From NCBI RefSeq assembly GCF_016411865.1, contig NZ_JAEKJA010000007.1:372001-436000 (forward strand): a stretch of DNA of 64,000 nt, written 5' to 3'. Positions 9,601-18,330 of the stretch are shown here, piece by piece. The notes beneath the pieces were generated by a model. It was not told where the DNA came from. It saw only the letters and a list, made by a program, of their open reading frames with translations, and made no database searches. The DNA comes from Acuticoccus mangrovi. GTDB taxonomy: Bacteria > Pseudomonadota > Alphaproteobacteria > Rhizobiales > Amorphaceae. A program made the translations under genes and the position numbers. Position 1 is the stretch's first letter. The number at the start of each line of letters is the position of its first letter.

Positions 9601-9757
9601 TCGAACGGGCTCGGGGTGGGGGCGTGGACAGATGACGCTTTCGCGACGCTTGCCCGGGCGGCGTCTTTTGGGCGAGAACCGCCGCTTGCCGGTCTCTGAC
9701 ACGGCGGGGCGCAGATCGGAAGAGGCTGGCGCCGGATAGCGAGCAAAGAAGAGGCAG

Positions 9758-11047
9758 ATGGGCAGCGTTGTTGTGGTCGGCTCCCAATGGGGCGACGAAG
9801 GCAAAGGCAAGATCGTCGATTGGCTGAGCGAGCGGGCGGACGTGATCGTACGCTTTCAGGGTGGCCACAATGCCGGCCACACGCTGGTGATCGACGGGGT
9901 GACGTACAAGCTGAGCCTATTGCCCTCCGGGGTGGTGCGCGAGGGCAAGCTGTCGATCATCGGCAACGGCGTGGTGCTCGACCCCAAGGCGCTGCTGACG
10001 GAGATCGACGCGATTCGCGAAAAGGGCGTGGACGTGACGCCGGCGACGCTGAAGGTCGCCGAGAACATCCCGCTGATCCTGTCCGTCCACCGCGATCTCG
10101 ACCAGCTGCGCGAGGCGGCGAGCGGGTCGGGCGCCATCGGCACCACCGGCCGCGGCATCGGGCCGGCCTACGAGGACAAGGTCGGCCGCCGGGCGATCCG
10201 GCTGTGCGACCTCATGGAGGAGGGCGACCTCGGCGGACGGATCGAGCGGCTTCTCGCCCATCACAATGCGTTGCGCACCGGGCTGGGCGCCGAGCCCATC
10301 GGGGCGCCGGCGATCCGCGAGGAGCTGGAGCGCGCCCGACCGGTGCTCGCCTATGCCGAGGCGACCTGGAAGACGCTGCGCGAGGCCGTGCGGGCCGGGC
10401 GCAACATCCTCTTCGAAGGCGCCCAGGGGACGATGCTCGACATCGATCACGGCACCTATCCGTTCGTGACCTCCTCGCACACGGTGGCGGGTCAGGCGGC
10501 GGCGGGTGCGGGCATTGGTCCCTCTTCCCTCGGCCGCACGCTCGGGATAACAAAGGCCTATACGACGCGGGTCGGAAACGGACCTTTCCCCACCGAGCAG
10601 GCCAACGAGATCGGCGAGAGGTTGGGTGAGCGAGGCGCCGAGTTCGGCACCGTGACGGGCCGCAAGCGCCGCTGCGGCTGGTTCGACGCGGTGATGGTGC
10701 GTCAGGCCGTGGAAGCCGGCGGGATCGATGGCCTGGCGCTGACGAAGCTCGACGTGCTCGATGGTTTCGACGAGCTGAAGATCTGCATCGCCTATGAGCT
10801 CGACGGCGAGCGGTTGGACCATCTGCCGGCCTCGAAGGCCCAGCAGGCTCGCGTTCAGCCGATCTACGAGACGGTGGAGGGCTGGCAGCGCTCGACGAAA
10901 GGCGCCCGGACGTGGGGCGAGTTACCGGCTGAGGCGGTGAAGTATGTGCGTCATGTTGAAGAACTGGTCGGAGCTCCGGTGTCGATGTTGTCGACGAGTC
11001 CAGAGCGAATCGATACGATACTTGTTGACGACCCTTTTCGCGTTTAA
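9758..11047 (+). CDS. purA: Adenylosuccinate synthetase
   Basis: Full-length (429 residues) GTP-dependent enzyme joining IMP and aspartate, the first committed step to AMP. Diagnostic stretches are [16 protein letters not shown] at the N-terminus, [25 protein letters not shown], the signature [21 protein letters not shown], and [10 protein letters not shown]. The ATG at 9758 follows AAGAGG at a good distance. A conserved hypothetical gene follows closely downstream, an arrangement I recall from other Hyphomicrobiales. Confidence 0.98.
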   Translation: MGSVVVVGSQWGDEGKGKIVDWLSERADVIVRFQGGHNAGHTLVIDGVTYKLSLLPSGVVREGKLSIIGNGVVLDPKALLTEIDAIREKGVDVTPATLKVAENIPLILSVHRDLDQLREAASGSGAIGTTGRGIGPAYEDKVGRRAIRLCDLMEEGDLGGRIERLLAHHNALRTGLGAEPIGAPAIREELERARPVLAYAEATWKTLREAVRAGRNILFEGAQGTMLDIDHGTYPFVTSSHTVAGQAAAGAGIGPSSLGRTLGITKAYTTRVGNGPFPTEQANEIGERLGERGAEFGTVTGRKRRCGWFDAVMVRQAVEAGGIDGLALTKLDVLDGFDELKICIAYELDGERLDHLPASKAQQARVQPIYETVEGWQRSTKGARTWGELPAEAVKYVRHVEELVGAPVSMLSTSPERIDTILVDDPFRV

Positions 11048-11083
11048 TTCGATGTCGGTGGGCAGGAAGGGCGTGTGGTCGAA

Positions 11084-12916
11084 ATGACCGACTTTTATTC
11101 CGTGCTGCAGCGAGCCGTGGCGTCGCTGCCCGACGGAAGCGGGCCGCAGCGGCGGGCCGTGTATGATAAGGCGCGCAAGGCGCTCCTCAAGCAGCTTCAG
11201 AGCTTCGATCCGCCGCTGCCGTCTTCCGACGTGACGGCGCAGCGCCTGGCGCTGGAAGACGCGATCCGTAAGATCGAGAACGAGATCGCCCGGCAGATCC
11301 GCACCCGCCGGGCGGTGCAGGGCGCGCTGCCGGCGGGTCGGTCCGGCCAGCCGGCCACCGCCCGCGAGGGCGAGGCCGAGCGCGAGGCGCGGCGGCGGGC
11401 CGAGGAGGCCCGCGCCCGCGAGCAGCAGGCGGAACTTCTCGAAAGCGCCGTGTCGCAGGCGACCATCGCCTCCGAGGCGGCGCCCGAGCCTTCCCAGCAG
11501 ACCGCCCTCGTGCCGGCCCAGCCGGTGGCCGTCCCCGCTCCGGTGGACGACATGCACGACGCCGACGCCGTCATGTTCGAGGAGGAGCTCGACGAGGACG
11601 AGGTGCCGCACACCCGCGGCCGTCGCCACGACGCGGTGTTCGACGAGGACGAGGAAGACGACTACGACGACGAGGACGTCGTCGACGCCGAGACCTACGA
11701 AGACGACGATGTCGTGGCGGCACGGCCGGATCGGGTCAGCGAGCGGGAACGGCGACGCGAGGAGGCCCGCGCGCTGCGTGCCGAGCGCCGCGCGGAGCGC
11801 AAGTCGCGCGGCCGCGGCAAGGCGAAGCCCGAAAAGGCCCGCAAGAAGCCGCGCAAGGACAAGGCCGAACGCAAGGGCGAGAAGGGTCGCCGCTCGACGC
11901 TCTCGCGGATGGTGCTGCCGGTGATCGTTCTGGCGCTCCTCGCCGGCGCGTCCTACGCCGCCTTCACCCAGCGCGAGAAGCTGATGGCGGTGATCGACAG
12001 CTTCGAATCGCAGGGTGGCCCGTCGAGCGGCGGCACCCGCGCCCCGATCGCCGCCGAGACCGACCCGGTGGTGACGAAGAACAGCGACCGCTTGCCCTCG
12101 ACCCTCGACGGGGAGGACACGCGCACGGTGACGACCACCGCCTGGCCGCCGCGCGCGGAGGGTGAAGGCGACGCCGATCCCGAGGCGACGACCAACGCGG
12201 CCCGCACCGTGGGCAACGACGTGAGCCCGTTCACCACCGACGGCGGTTCGACCCCCGCGACAGAGCAGGCCGAGGAGCAGGTGGCGGCGGCCGACCCGGC
12301 CGCGACGGCCGCCACGGGCACCGCCCAGGAGCCGGCGCCCGCGCGGCCGCCGATCGCCGACATCAGCGGCGGCGGCAGCCAGCAGGCGGTGCTCTACGAG
12401 GAGGCCGCGCGCGCCGGCGAGCAGGGCACGGCCGTCGCCGGGGCGGTGGAGTGGTCGATGGTGCGCCAGTCGGTGGGCGGCGGCGATCCCGAGCCGGTGG
12501 TGCGGGCCAACGCCGAGATTCCGGACCGCGGGATCAGCGCCACGCTGACCATTCGCGAAAACCGCGACGGGGCGCTGCCGGCGAGCCACCTGATCGAGAT
12601 CGCCTTCGACCTGCCCGACTCGTTCGAGGGCGGCGGGGTGAAGAACGTCCCCGGCGTGATCATGAAGGAGACCGAGCAGTCGCGGGGCGACGCCCTGCGC
12701 GGAGCGGCGGCGCGGGTGTCGTCCGGCCTCTTCTGGATCGCCCTGTCGGAGGACGAGGCGGACCGGGAGACGAACCTCCGTCTGCTGCGCGAGCGGGACT
12801 GGATCGACATCCCGATCCTCTACGAGTCCGGTCGCCGGGCGATCCTGACGCTGCGCAAGGGCAGCGACGGCTACAAGTCGGTCGACGCCGCCATCCAGGC
12901 GTGGAGCCCGGGCTAG
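11084..12916 (+). CDS. Conserved hypothetical membrane protein with acidic and basic low-complexity linker (purA neighbour)
   Basis: About 610 residues, no known enzymatic domain. An N-terminal helical segment (DFYSVLQRAVASLP onward, with predicted coiled coil) is followed by an Ala/Glu-rich stretch, a strongly acidic run of Asp/Glu near residues 170-215, then a Lys/Arg-rich run. One transmembrane helix comes next (MVLPVIVLALLAGASYAAF, about 280-300), and the rest is predicted periplasmic. Opposite charge blocks before a single membrane anchor suggest a scaffold or envelope-organising protein; that is inference. The ATG at 11084 matches the usual MTDFY-type start; a GTG at 11075 lies closer to the AGGAAGG at 11064. 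It begins about 35 bases after purA. Confidence 0.82.
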   Translation: MTDFYSVLQRAVASLPDGSGPQRRAVYDKARKALLKQLQSFDPPLPSSDVTAQRLALEDAIRKIENEIARQIRTRRAVQGALPAGRSGQPATAREGEAEREARRRAEEARAREQQAELLESAVSQATIASEAAPEPSQQTALVPAQPVAVPAPVDDMHDADAVMFEEELDEDEVPHTRGRRHDAVFDEDEEDDYDDEDVVDAETYEDDDVVAARPDRVSERERRREEARALRAERRAERKSRGRGKAKPEKARKKPRKDKAERKGEKGRRSTLSRMVLPVIVLALLAGASYAAFTQREKLMAVIDSFESQGGPSSGGTRAPIAAETDPVVTKNSDRLPSTLDGEDTRTVTTTAWPPRAEGEGDADPEATTNAARTVGNDVSPFTTDGGSTPATEQAEEQVAAADPAATAATGTAQEPAPARPPIADISGGGSQQAVLYEEAARAGEQGTAVAGAVEWSMVRQSVGGGDPEPVVRANAEIPDRGISATLTIRENRDGALPASHLIEIAFDLPDSFEGGGVKNVPGVIMKETEQSRGDALRGAAARVSSGLFWIALSEDEADRETNLRLLRERDWIDIPILYESGRRAILTLRKGSDGYKSVDAAIQAWSPG

Positions 12917-12941
12917 GCCCAGACAGCGCGAGCGGGGCGTG

Positions 12942-13682
12942 ATGCGAGGCCTGAAGGCGCTCGCCGGCGTCGCCCTGGTGGTGCTCGTGTGGTGGGGGGC
13001 GACGGCGCTGCTGCAGCCGCCGCGCTACGTGTTTCCCTCGCCGGCCGACGTGATGGGCGCGTTCGCCGCCCATGGCGGGATGCTTCTGCGCAATGCCGCG
13101 ATCACCGGGCTCGAGATCGTTCTGGGGCTCGGCGTGGGGCTCGCGGCGGGGGTGGCGACGGCGCTCGCCATCGCCGCCACGCCGCTGACGCGGCAGCTCA
13201 TCCTGCCCGCCGTGGTGGTGACGCAGACGCTGCCGGTGTTCGCCATCGCGCCGCTGCTCGTGGTGTGGCTCGGCTACGGCCTCGCCTCCAAGATCACCAT
13301 GTCGGCGCTGATCATCTACTTCCCGATCGCCACCGCCTATGCGGAGGGGATGGCGCGGGTCGACCGTCATCTGATCGACCTTGCCCGCCTCTCCGGCGCG
13401 TCGCAGCGGGAGGTGCTGTGGCTGATCCGTGCACCGGGCGGCCTGCCCGGGCTGGTGGCGGGGCTGAAGGTCGCCTCCACCGTGGCGCCGATCGGTGCGG
13501 TGGTGGGCGAATGGGTGGGCGCGTCCGCCGGCCTCGGTTTCGTGATGCTCCACGCCAACGCGCGGCTCCAGACGCCGACCCTCTTCGCCGCGCTGATGCT
13601 CCTGGCGGTGCTCGCCCTCGTCGTGCGCTTCGCCGTGGACCGGGTGGCGGACCGGCTGGTGCGGTGGCAGCCCGTCAGTTGA
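12942..13682 (+). CDS. ABC transporter permease, ThiX/SsuC-like (BPD_transp_1)
   Basis: 246 residues with about six membrane helices. The EAA-loop equivalent near LIDLARLSGASQREVLW couples permeases to an ABC ATPase. Sequence style (VFPSPADVMGAF, PLLVVWLGYGLASKI) is that of permeases for nitrate, sulfonate, taurine and pyrimidine precursors. The downstream binding protein is of the NMT1/ThiY type, so the pair probably imports a thiamin-pyrimidine precursor. The ATG at 12942 is preferred over the GTG at 12939. No ABC ATPase lies nearby. I see no TPP-riboswitch core before either gene. Confidence 0.88.
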   Translation: MRGLKALAGVALVVLVWWGATALLQPPRYVFPSPADVMGAFAAHGGMLLRNAAITGLEIVLGLGVGLAAGVATALAIAATPLTRQLILPAVVVTQTLPVFAIAPLLVVWLGYGLASKITMSALIIYFPIATAYAEGMARVDRHLIDLARLSGASQREVLWLIRAPGGLPGLVAGLKVASTVAPIGAVVGEWVGASAGLGFVMLHANARLQTPTLFAALMLLAVLALVVRFAVDRVADRLVRWQPVS

Positions 13683-13787
13683 GCATGGCTGCAGTCCCCC
13701 TGGCGGGACGCTGGCGACCCCTTATAGCCTTGCATGACAGCATGGCTCAGCTAGCCTAGCCCCAACAATTTTGGGAGGCTCATGATC

Positions 13788-14732
13788 ATGAAACGCTCCG
13801 TTCGTGCCGCACTCGCGCTCTTCGGCGCGGTGGCCCTCGCCGGGCCGGCGATGGCCGAGGATCGGCTCACCGTCCTGCTCGACTGGTTCGTCAATCCCGA
13901 TCACGCGCCGCTGTTCCTCGCCGAGGCGCGGGGCGAGTTCGCCGCGCGCGACCTCGACGTGGAGTTCGTGGCACCGGCCGATCCGTCGGCGCCGCCCCGG
14001 CTGGTGGCGGCGGGCGAGGGCGACATCGCGATCACCTATCAGCCCTCGCTGTACCAGCAGGCCACCGAGGGGCTGCCGGTCGCCCGCTTCGGCACGCTGA
14101 TCGGCTCGCCGCTCAACAGCCTGGTGGCGCTCAAGGGCGGCGACGTCGCGAGCCTCACCGACCTCAAGGGCAAGAAGGTCGGCTATTCGGTGAGCGGGCT
14201 CGAAGATGCCTTGCTCGGGCGGATGCTCGCGGGCGTCGGCCTCGGCCTCGACGACGTGACGATGATCAACGTGAACTTCGCGCTGACCCCGGCGCTCCTG
14301 TCGGGGCAGGTGGACGCGGTGATCGGCGCCTATCGCAACTTCGAGCTCACCCAGATCCGCCTCGAGGGGCACGAGGGGACGGCCTTCCTGCCGGAGGAGC
14401 ACGGCGTGCCGACCTACGAGGAGCTGATCTACATCGCCCGGGCCGACCGGGTGGACGAGCCCGCGATGGGCCGCTTCCTCGATGCGGTGGCGGCGGCGAC
14501 CACATGGGCGCAGGCGAACCCCGATGCCGCGGAGGCGCTGTTCTTCAAGGCCCAGCCCGACCTCGACGACGCGCTGAACCACGCCGCCTTCAAGGACACG
14601 CTCGACAAGTTCACCGCCGACCCCAAGGCGCTCGACGTCGACCGCTACGAGGCGTTCGCGACCTTCATGGAGGACGCCGGCCTCGTCGACGCGCTGCCGC
14701 CGCTCTCCGACTATGCGGTGGAGATCGAATAG
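13788..14732 (+). CDS. NMT1/ThiY-like periplasmic substrate-binding protein
   Basis: 314 residues with a Sec signal peptide (about 1-22, cleaved after AMA). The ATG at 13788 sits 9 bases after GGGAGG and is preferred over the ATG at 13782. The mature start RLTVLLDWFVNPDHAPLFLA is characteristic of ThiY/NMT1 proteins that bind N-formyl-aminopyrimidine or hydroxymethylpyrimidine precursors. Later blocks such as DLKGKKVGYSVSG and the two-lobe layout fit type II binding folds. It follows the ThiX-like permease by about 100 bases. Thiamin-precursor uptake is inferred from family resemblance; an ATPase encoded elsewhere would be needed. Confidence 0.86.
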   Translation: MKRSVRAALALFGAVALAGPAMAEDRLTVLLDWFVNPDHAPLFLAEARGEFAARDLDVEFVAPADPSAPPRLVAAGEGDIAITYQPSLYQQATEGLPVARFGTLIGSPLNSLVALKGGDVASLTDLKGKKVGYSVSGLEDALLGRMLAGVGLGLDDVTMINVNFALTPALLSGQVDAVIGAYRNFELTQIRLEGHEGTAFLPEEHGVPTYEELIYIARADRVDEPAMGRFLDAVAAATTWAQANPDAAEALFFKAQPDLDDALNHAAFKDTLDKFTADPKALDVDRYEAFATFMEDAGLVDALPPLSDYAVEIE

Positions 14733-14796
14733 GCCGCCGGCGTGACGCGGACGGCCGCAGCCTCGCCGAGGCTACGGTCGTCTCGCGCGGGCGGCG

Positions 14797-15360
14797 TCAG
14801 GCCGCGGCGGCCGGCAGCGCGGTGATCTCGCCGCGGGCGGGGTAGTTCTTGGACACGACGAAATCGATCCCTTTCAGGATGTCGTCGAAGTGCGGCCGGG
14901 CGAACGGCATCGTCTGCGTCGTGCCGAAGTAGAGGGTGCCGTCGGGGCGCACCAGGAAAAGGCCGGGCTCGGAGAAGAGCGGCGGCTCCTCGATGCCGGC
15001 GGAGGTCACGCCGCGGCCGGAGGAGATGTAGAGGCCCCAGCTTCGCGCCGCCGGCAGGGCGAGCGAGTGGCCGAGGGGAAGCGTCGGTATCGGCCAGTCC
15101 GCCTTGGCCTTTTCGGCACGCTCGGCGGTGTCGCTGGAGATCGCGACCACGGCGACGCCGCGCTCGGCGAATTCCGGCAGCAGCTTTTCGAGGCTCGTCA
15201 GATAGGCCTTGCAGATCGGGCAGTGCAGGCCGCGATAGAACACCACCATCGTGAACGGGTCGCCGGTCGCCGCGGCGAGGTCGAAGGTGCCGCCGCCGAC
15301 GAGAGGCACGGCGAGGTCCGGTACCTTCTGACGCGGCAGAAGGGGATTGATGTCGCTCAT
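14797..15360 (-). CDS. AhpC/TSA-type peroxiredoxin-like protein with CPIC motif
   Basis: 187 residues from the ATG at 15360 (GGGAGG upstream). A thioredoxin-fold redoxin: FYRGLHCPICKAYL carries a CxxC in the place where peroxiredoxins hold their peroxidatic cysteine, and FLVRPDGTLYFG is the usual strand near the end. The CPIC arrangement suggests an atypical two-cysteine or thiol-disulfide reductase mechanism. It is divergent from the 1-Cys-type peroxiredoxin across about 125 bases, implying shared oxidative-stress control; no operator was recognised there. Confidence 0.85.
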   Translation of the reverse strand: MSDINPLLPRQKVPDLAVPLVGGGTFDLAAATGDPFTMVVFYRGLHCPICKAYLTSLEKLLPEFAERGVAVVAISSDTAERAEKAKADWPIPTLPLGHSLALPAARSWGLYISSGRGVTSAGIEEPPLFSEPGLFLVRPDGTLYFGTTQTMPFARPHFDDILKGIDFVVSKNYPARGEITALPAAAA

Positions 15361-15484
15361 CGGAGGCCTCCCTGGGTGTGGTTGGGTGCCAATACACATA
15401 ATGGGGGGTTGCGCGACGTCGATATCAAAGCGATGTGAAGTCCGACGGCGGACCGCGGTTCGCGCTCAAGACGGAGGATTCCAG

Positions 15485-16117
15485 ATGGCACTGCAGATCG
15501 GCGATATCGCCCCCGATTTCGAGGCCGAAACCACCGAGGGGAAGATCCGCTTCCACGACTATATCGACGGCAAGTGGGCGGTGCTGTTCTCGCATCCGAA
15601 GAACTTCACCCCCGTGTGCACGACCGAGCTCGGCTACACCGCCAAGCTGAAGGACGAGTTCGCAAAGCGCGGCGTGGTGGTGATGGGGCTGTCGGTGGAC
15701 CAGCTCGCCGACCACGACGCGTGGGCGAAGGACATCGAGGACACGCAGGGGACGGCGCTCAACTTCCCCCTCATCGCCGACCACGACCGCAAGGTGGCGA
15801 CGCTCTACGACATGATCCACCCGAACGCCTCCGACACGATGACGGTGCGCACCGTGTTCGTGATCGGGCCGGACAAGAAGGTGAAGATGAGCATGAACTA
15901 CCCGGCCTCGACCGGGCGCAACTTCGACGAGATCCTGCGCGTGATCGACTCGTTGCAGCTCACCGCCGAGCACAAGGTGGCGACGCCGGTGAACTGGAAG
16001 CACGGCGAGGACGTGATCATCGTCCCCGCGGTGTCCGACGAGGAGGCGAAGACGCTCTACCCCGAAGGGTGGAACGCGGTGCGCCCCTATCTGCGGATCG
16101 TCCCGCAGCCGAAATGA
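15485..16117 (+). CDS. 1-Cys (Prx6-type) peroxiredoxin
   Basis: 210 residues. The ATG at 15485 sits 7 bases after GGAGG. The peroxidatic site NFTPVCTTELG and the long C-terminal domain (VATPVNWKHGEDVIIVP, LYPEGW) are those of the Prx6/1-Cys subgroup, which reduces hydrogen peroxide and alkyl hydroperoxides in the cytoplasm. No resolving cysteine is apparent: this cysteine appears to be the only one. A strong intrinsic terminator follows the stop codon at once, so the gene is probably monocistronic. Confidence 0.93.
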   Translation: MALQIGDIAPDFEAETTEGKIRFHDYIDGKWAVLFSHPKNFTPVCTTELGYTAKLKDEFAKRGVVVMGLSVDQLADHDAWAKDIEDTQGTALNFPLIADHDRKVATLYDMIHPNASDTMTVRTVFVIGPDKKVKMSMNYPASTGRNFDEILRVIDSLQLTAEHKVATPVNWKHGEDVIIVPAVSDEEAKTLYPEGWNAVRPYLRIVPQPK

Positions 16118-16121
16118 CCCG

Positions 16122-16148
16122 AAAGGCCCGGCTCCGCCGGGCCTTTTT
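16122..16148 (+). terminator. Rho-independent terminator after peroxiredoxin
   Basis: Perfect 11-bp stem AAAGGCCCGGC / GCCGGGCCTTT around loop TCC, ending in five Ts, 5 bases after the peroxiredoxin stop. Confidence 0.92.
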
Positions 16149-16174
16149 CGTTGCGGCGGCGGCGCGGTGGCGGC

Positions 16175-17017
16175 TCAGCGGAGGCGGAGGAGGAGAAGGC
16201 TCTCGCGGGCGCCCTCGGCAAGCGGCATCGCCGCGACGGCGGTGCCGGCGAGACGGTCGGCCATCGCTGCGACGAGGTGGGCGCTCGCGAACACGATCTC
16301 GGCGCGGCCCTGGAGGAGCGGGGCGACGGCGTTCTGCTCGTTGTAGATCGTGAACGGCCAGGCCGGCGGGTAGGGGTTCGGCAGGAAGATGTCGTGAAAG
16401 GCGAGGAAGGTGCCGGCCGGAAGGCGCGGGACCACGTGGTTGAGGATCACGTCGACGTCGGTGCCCGGCATCAGGACGTGACTGGAATCGACCATCACGA
16501 GGTCGCCGGACGCGATGTCGGCGAACGGGGCGAGGCCCGCGTCCTGCAGCGTGCGGCGCACGAGGGTGAGCGGCAGGCCGGCGAGGTCGGCGCGCGGCTC
16601 GGGGTCGATGGCGGTGAGGCTGGTCGCGAGGTCGCCGTCGCGGATGGCGCGCGACAGAAAGCGGGTGGAGTGGCCGGACCCCACCTCCACGATCCGCGCC
16701 GGGGCGGCGTCGCGCACCAGCGCGTAGAGGGCGGCGGCGTCGAGGCGGGGAAACCAGGTCTGGTCGAAGCGCGGCTCGGGGGCGGGGCCCTGCAGCGCGG
16801 CGAGGTCGTCGCGGTAGGCCTCGATGCGGGCAAGATGGGCGGCGATCCTCGGCTCGGCGGCGGCGAAGAGCGGGGCGAGGGCGTCGAAGGGGCGGGCGGC
16901 GTAGCCCTCGCCCGTCGCGGCGTGGCGCATCGGGATGAAGAAGCCGCGCTTGCGAACGCCGAAGAGGGTCTGGAGGCCGAAGGAGAGGGTGCGGCGGCGG
17001 GCGCGCGAGAGGATCAT
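16175..17017 (-). CDS. Class I SAM-dependent methyltransferase (Methyltransf_24-like)
   Basis: About 280 residues from the ATG at 17017; an in-frame ATG at 17074 would add 19 proline-rich residues. The SAM motif I equivalent is RIVEVGSGHSTRFLSRA, followed by an acidic strand end (TAIDPEPR) and the DLVMVDSSHVLMPG region, as in catechol-O-methyltransferase-like Methyltransf_24 proteins. HDIFLPNPYPPAW near the C-terminus recalls methyltransferases linked to cell-surface glycans. Substrate unknown. It is convergent with the peroxiredoxin and faces away from pyrB. Confidence 0.82.
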   Translation of the reverse strand: MILSRARRRTLSFGLQTLFGVRKRGFFIPMRHAATGEGYAARPFDALAPLFAAAEPRIAAHLARIEAYRDDLAALQGPAPEPRFDQTWFPRLDAAALYALVRDAAPARIVEVGSGHSTRFLSRAIRDGDLATSLTAIDPEPRADLAGLPLTLVRRTLQDAGLAPFADIASGDLVMVDSSHVLMPGTDVDVILNHVVPRLPAGTFLAFHDIFLPNPYPPAWPFTIYNEQNAVAPLLQGRAEIVFASAHLVAAMADRLAGTAVAAMPLAEGARESLLLLRLR

Positions 17018-17177
17018 GGGTGGGACGGCTCCGGGGACGGGCTGACGGCGCGGCGGAATATTCGGGGGCTCCATCTAGCCGGCGCGGGCGGGGGCGCGCT
17101 ATAGCCCCTCCGACCCCCGCCGCGCGCGGGACGATGCGCGAGGATCCGATGCCACGCTACACCACGCGGAGGCGCCG

Positions 17178-18194
17178 ATGGAAATGATGACGCCGGTCAA
17201 CCCCCCATCGCGACCGCTGCGGCACGTTCTGAGCTCCAGCCAGTTCGACCGTGCCTTTCTCGACTATCTCTACCAGCTGACGACGACCATCCGCCGCTTC
17301 GACAAGAGCCGCGAGGGGATCGTCTATCTGTCGAGCCTCCTGCCCCACAAACGGGCGATGCTCTACTTCACCCAACCCTCGACCCGCACCTTCCTGTCCT
17401 TCCAGTCCGCCTGCCACGTGCTCGGCATCAACGCTTCGGAGATCCGCGACGCGGCGACCTCGTCCGAGCGCAAGGGCGAGAGCGTGGAGGACTCGCTGCG
17501 CACCTTCTCGAGCTACGTCGATCTCATCATCATGCGCTCGCCGATCGCGGGGCTGTGTGAGCGCGTGGCGAACATGCTCGACGCGACGCCGCGCCCGGTG
17601 CCGATCGTCAACGCCGGCTCGGGGCCGGACGAGCACCCGACGCAGGCGCTCCTCGATATCTACACTCTGACGCGCAGCCTGCGCACCGAAGGCGGCATCG
17701 ACGGCAAGACCGTGTGCATGGTGGGCGACCTGAAGCGCGGCCGCACGGTGCGCTCCCTCGCGCGCCTCCTCACCAACTACGACGGGGTGAAGATCATCTT
17801 CGCCTCGCCGGAAGGTTTCCGCATCGAGGACGATCTACGGCGCGACCTCATGGCCGCCGGGATGGCGTTCGAGGAGACCACGGACTTCCTGCCGGCGATC
17901 GAGGCGGCGGACGCCGTCTACATGACGCGGATCCAGGACGAGTACGACGTGCCGGGCATGGGCGGGGCGGAGGACTATCGACGCTACCACCTCAAGGCCG
18001 AGCATCTGCCGCTCCTCAAGGATCACTGCGTGATCATGCATCCGCTGCCCCGGCGAGACGAGCTCGACGTCGCGATCGACCAAGACCCGCGCGCCAAATA
18101 TTGGCGGCAGGAGCGCAACGGCATGTGGGTGCGCGTCGCGATCCTGACGATGCTGTTCGGGGTGAACGACAAGGTGCAGCTTCCCGAGCTTTAG
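17178..18194 (+). CDS. pyrB: Aspartate carbamoyltransferase, catalytic subunit (divergent)
   Basis: 338 residues, somewhat longer than typical catalytic chains (about 310). It makes carbamoyl aspartate in pyrimidine synthesis. The carbamoyl-phosphate loop reads QPSTRTFLSF, where most family members have STRTRxSF. The second signature NAGSGPDEHPTQALLDIYTL and the later MHPLPRRDEL match aspartate rather than ornithine carbamoyltransferases. GGAGG at 17168 supports the ATG at 17178. No pyrC follows; the next feature is the intergenic repeat. The Arg-to-Phe change in the loop is unusual and noted separately. An uncharacterised carbamoyltransferase with another acceptor is the main alternative. 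Confidence 0.87.
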   Translation: MEMMTPVNPPSRPLRHVLSSSQFDRAFLDYLYQLTTTIRRFDKSREGIVYLSSLLPHKRAMLYFTQPSTRTFLSFQSACHVLGINASEIRDAATSSERKGESVEDSLRTFSSYVDLIIMRSPIAGLCERVANMLDATPRPVPIVNAGSGPDEHPTQALLDIYTLTRSLRTEGGIDGKTVCMVGDLKRGRTVRSLARLLTNYDGVKIIFASPEGFRIEDDLRRDLMAAGMAFEETTDFLPAIEAADAVYMTRIQDEYDVPGMGGAEDYRRYHLKAEHLPLLKDHCVIMHPLPRRDELDVAIDQDPRAKYWRQERNGMWVRVAILTMLFGVNDKVQLPEL

Positions 18195-18296
18195 AGCCGG
18201 TTCAATGAACTCGCGTTCACCGAGCCGTCTCCAGTTTCCTTGTCTGCGCGCGTTCCGAGCGGAAAACCGGCTCCACTTTTCCTGAACGCGCGCTAG
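18192..18296 (+). repeat. Intergenic mosaic repeat, copy 1 (plus orientation)
   Basis: About 105 bp starting at the pyrB stop codon and ending with AACGCGCGCTAG. The core includes AGCGGAAAACCGGCTCCA and closely resembles the intergenic elements with AAACCGGTTCCACTTTTC seen in many rhizobia. A second copy lies in reverse orientation at 20268-20373, by eye about 85-90% identical, including the shared run TGTCTGCGCGCGTTCCGAG. Confidence 0.85.
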
Positions 18297-18330
18297 GCGT
18301 GCGACCCCGCCCGGGCTCGATCCTCCGGGC

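Noticed and set aside
13683-13787. Possible TPP riboswitch before the ThiY-like gene
   Set aside because: Only about 100 bases, without the conserved CUGAGA and ACCUGAUC cores.
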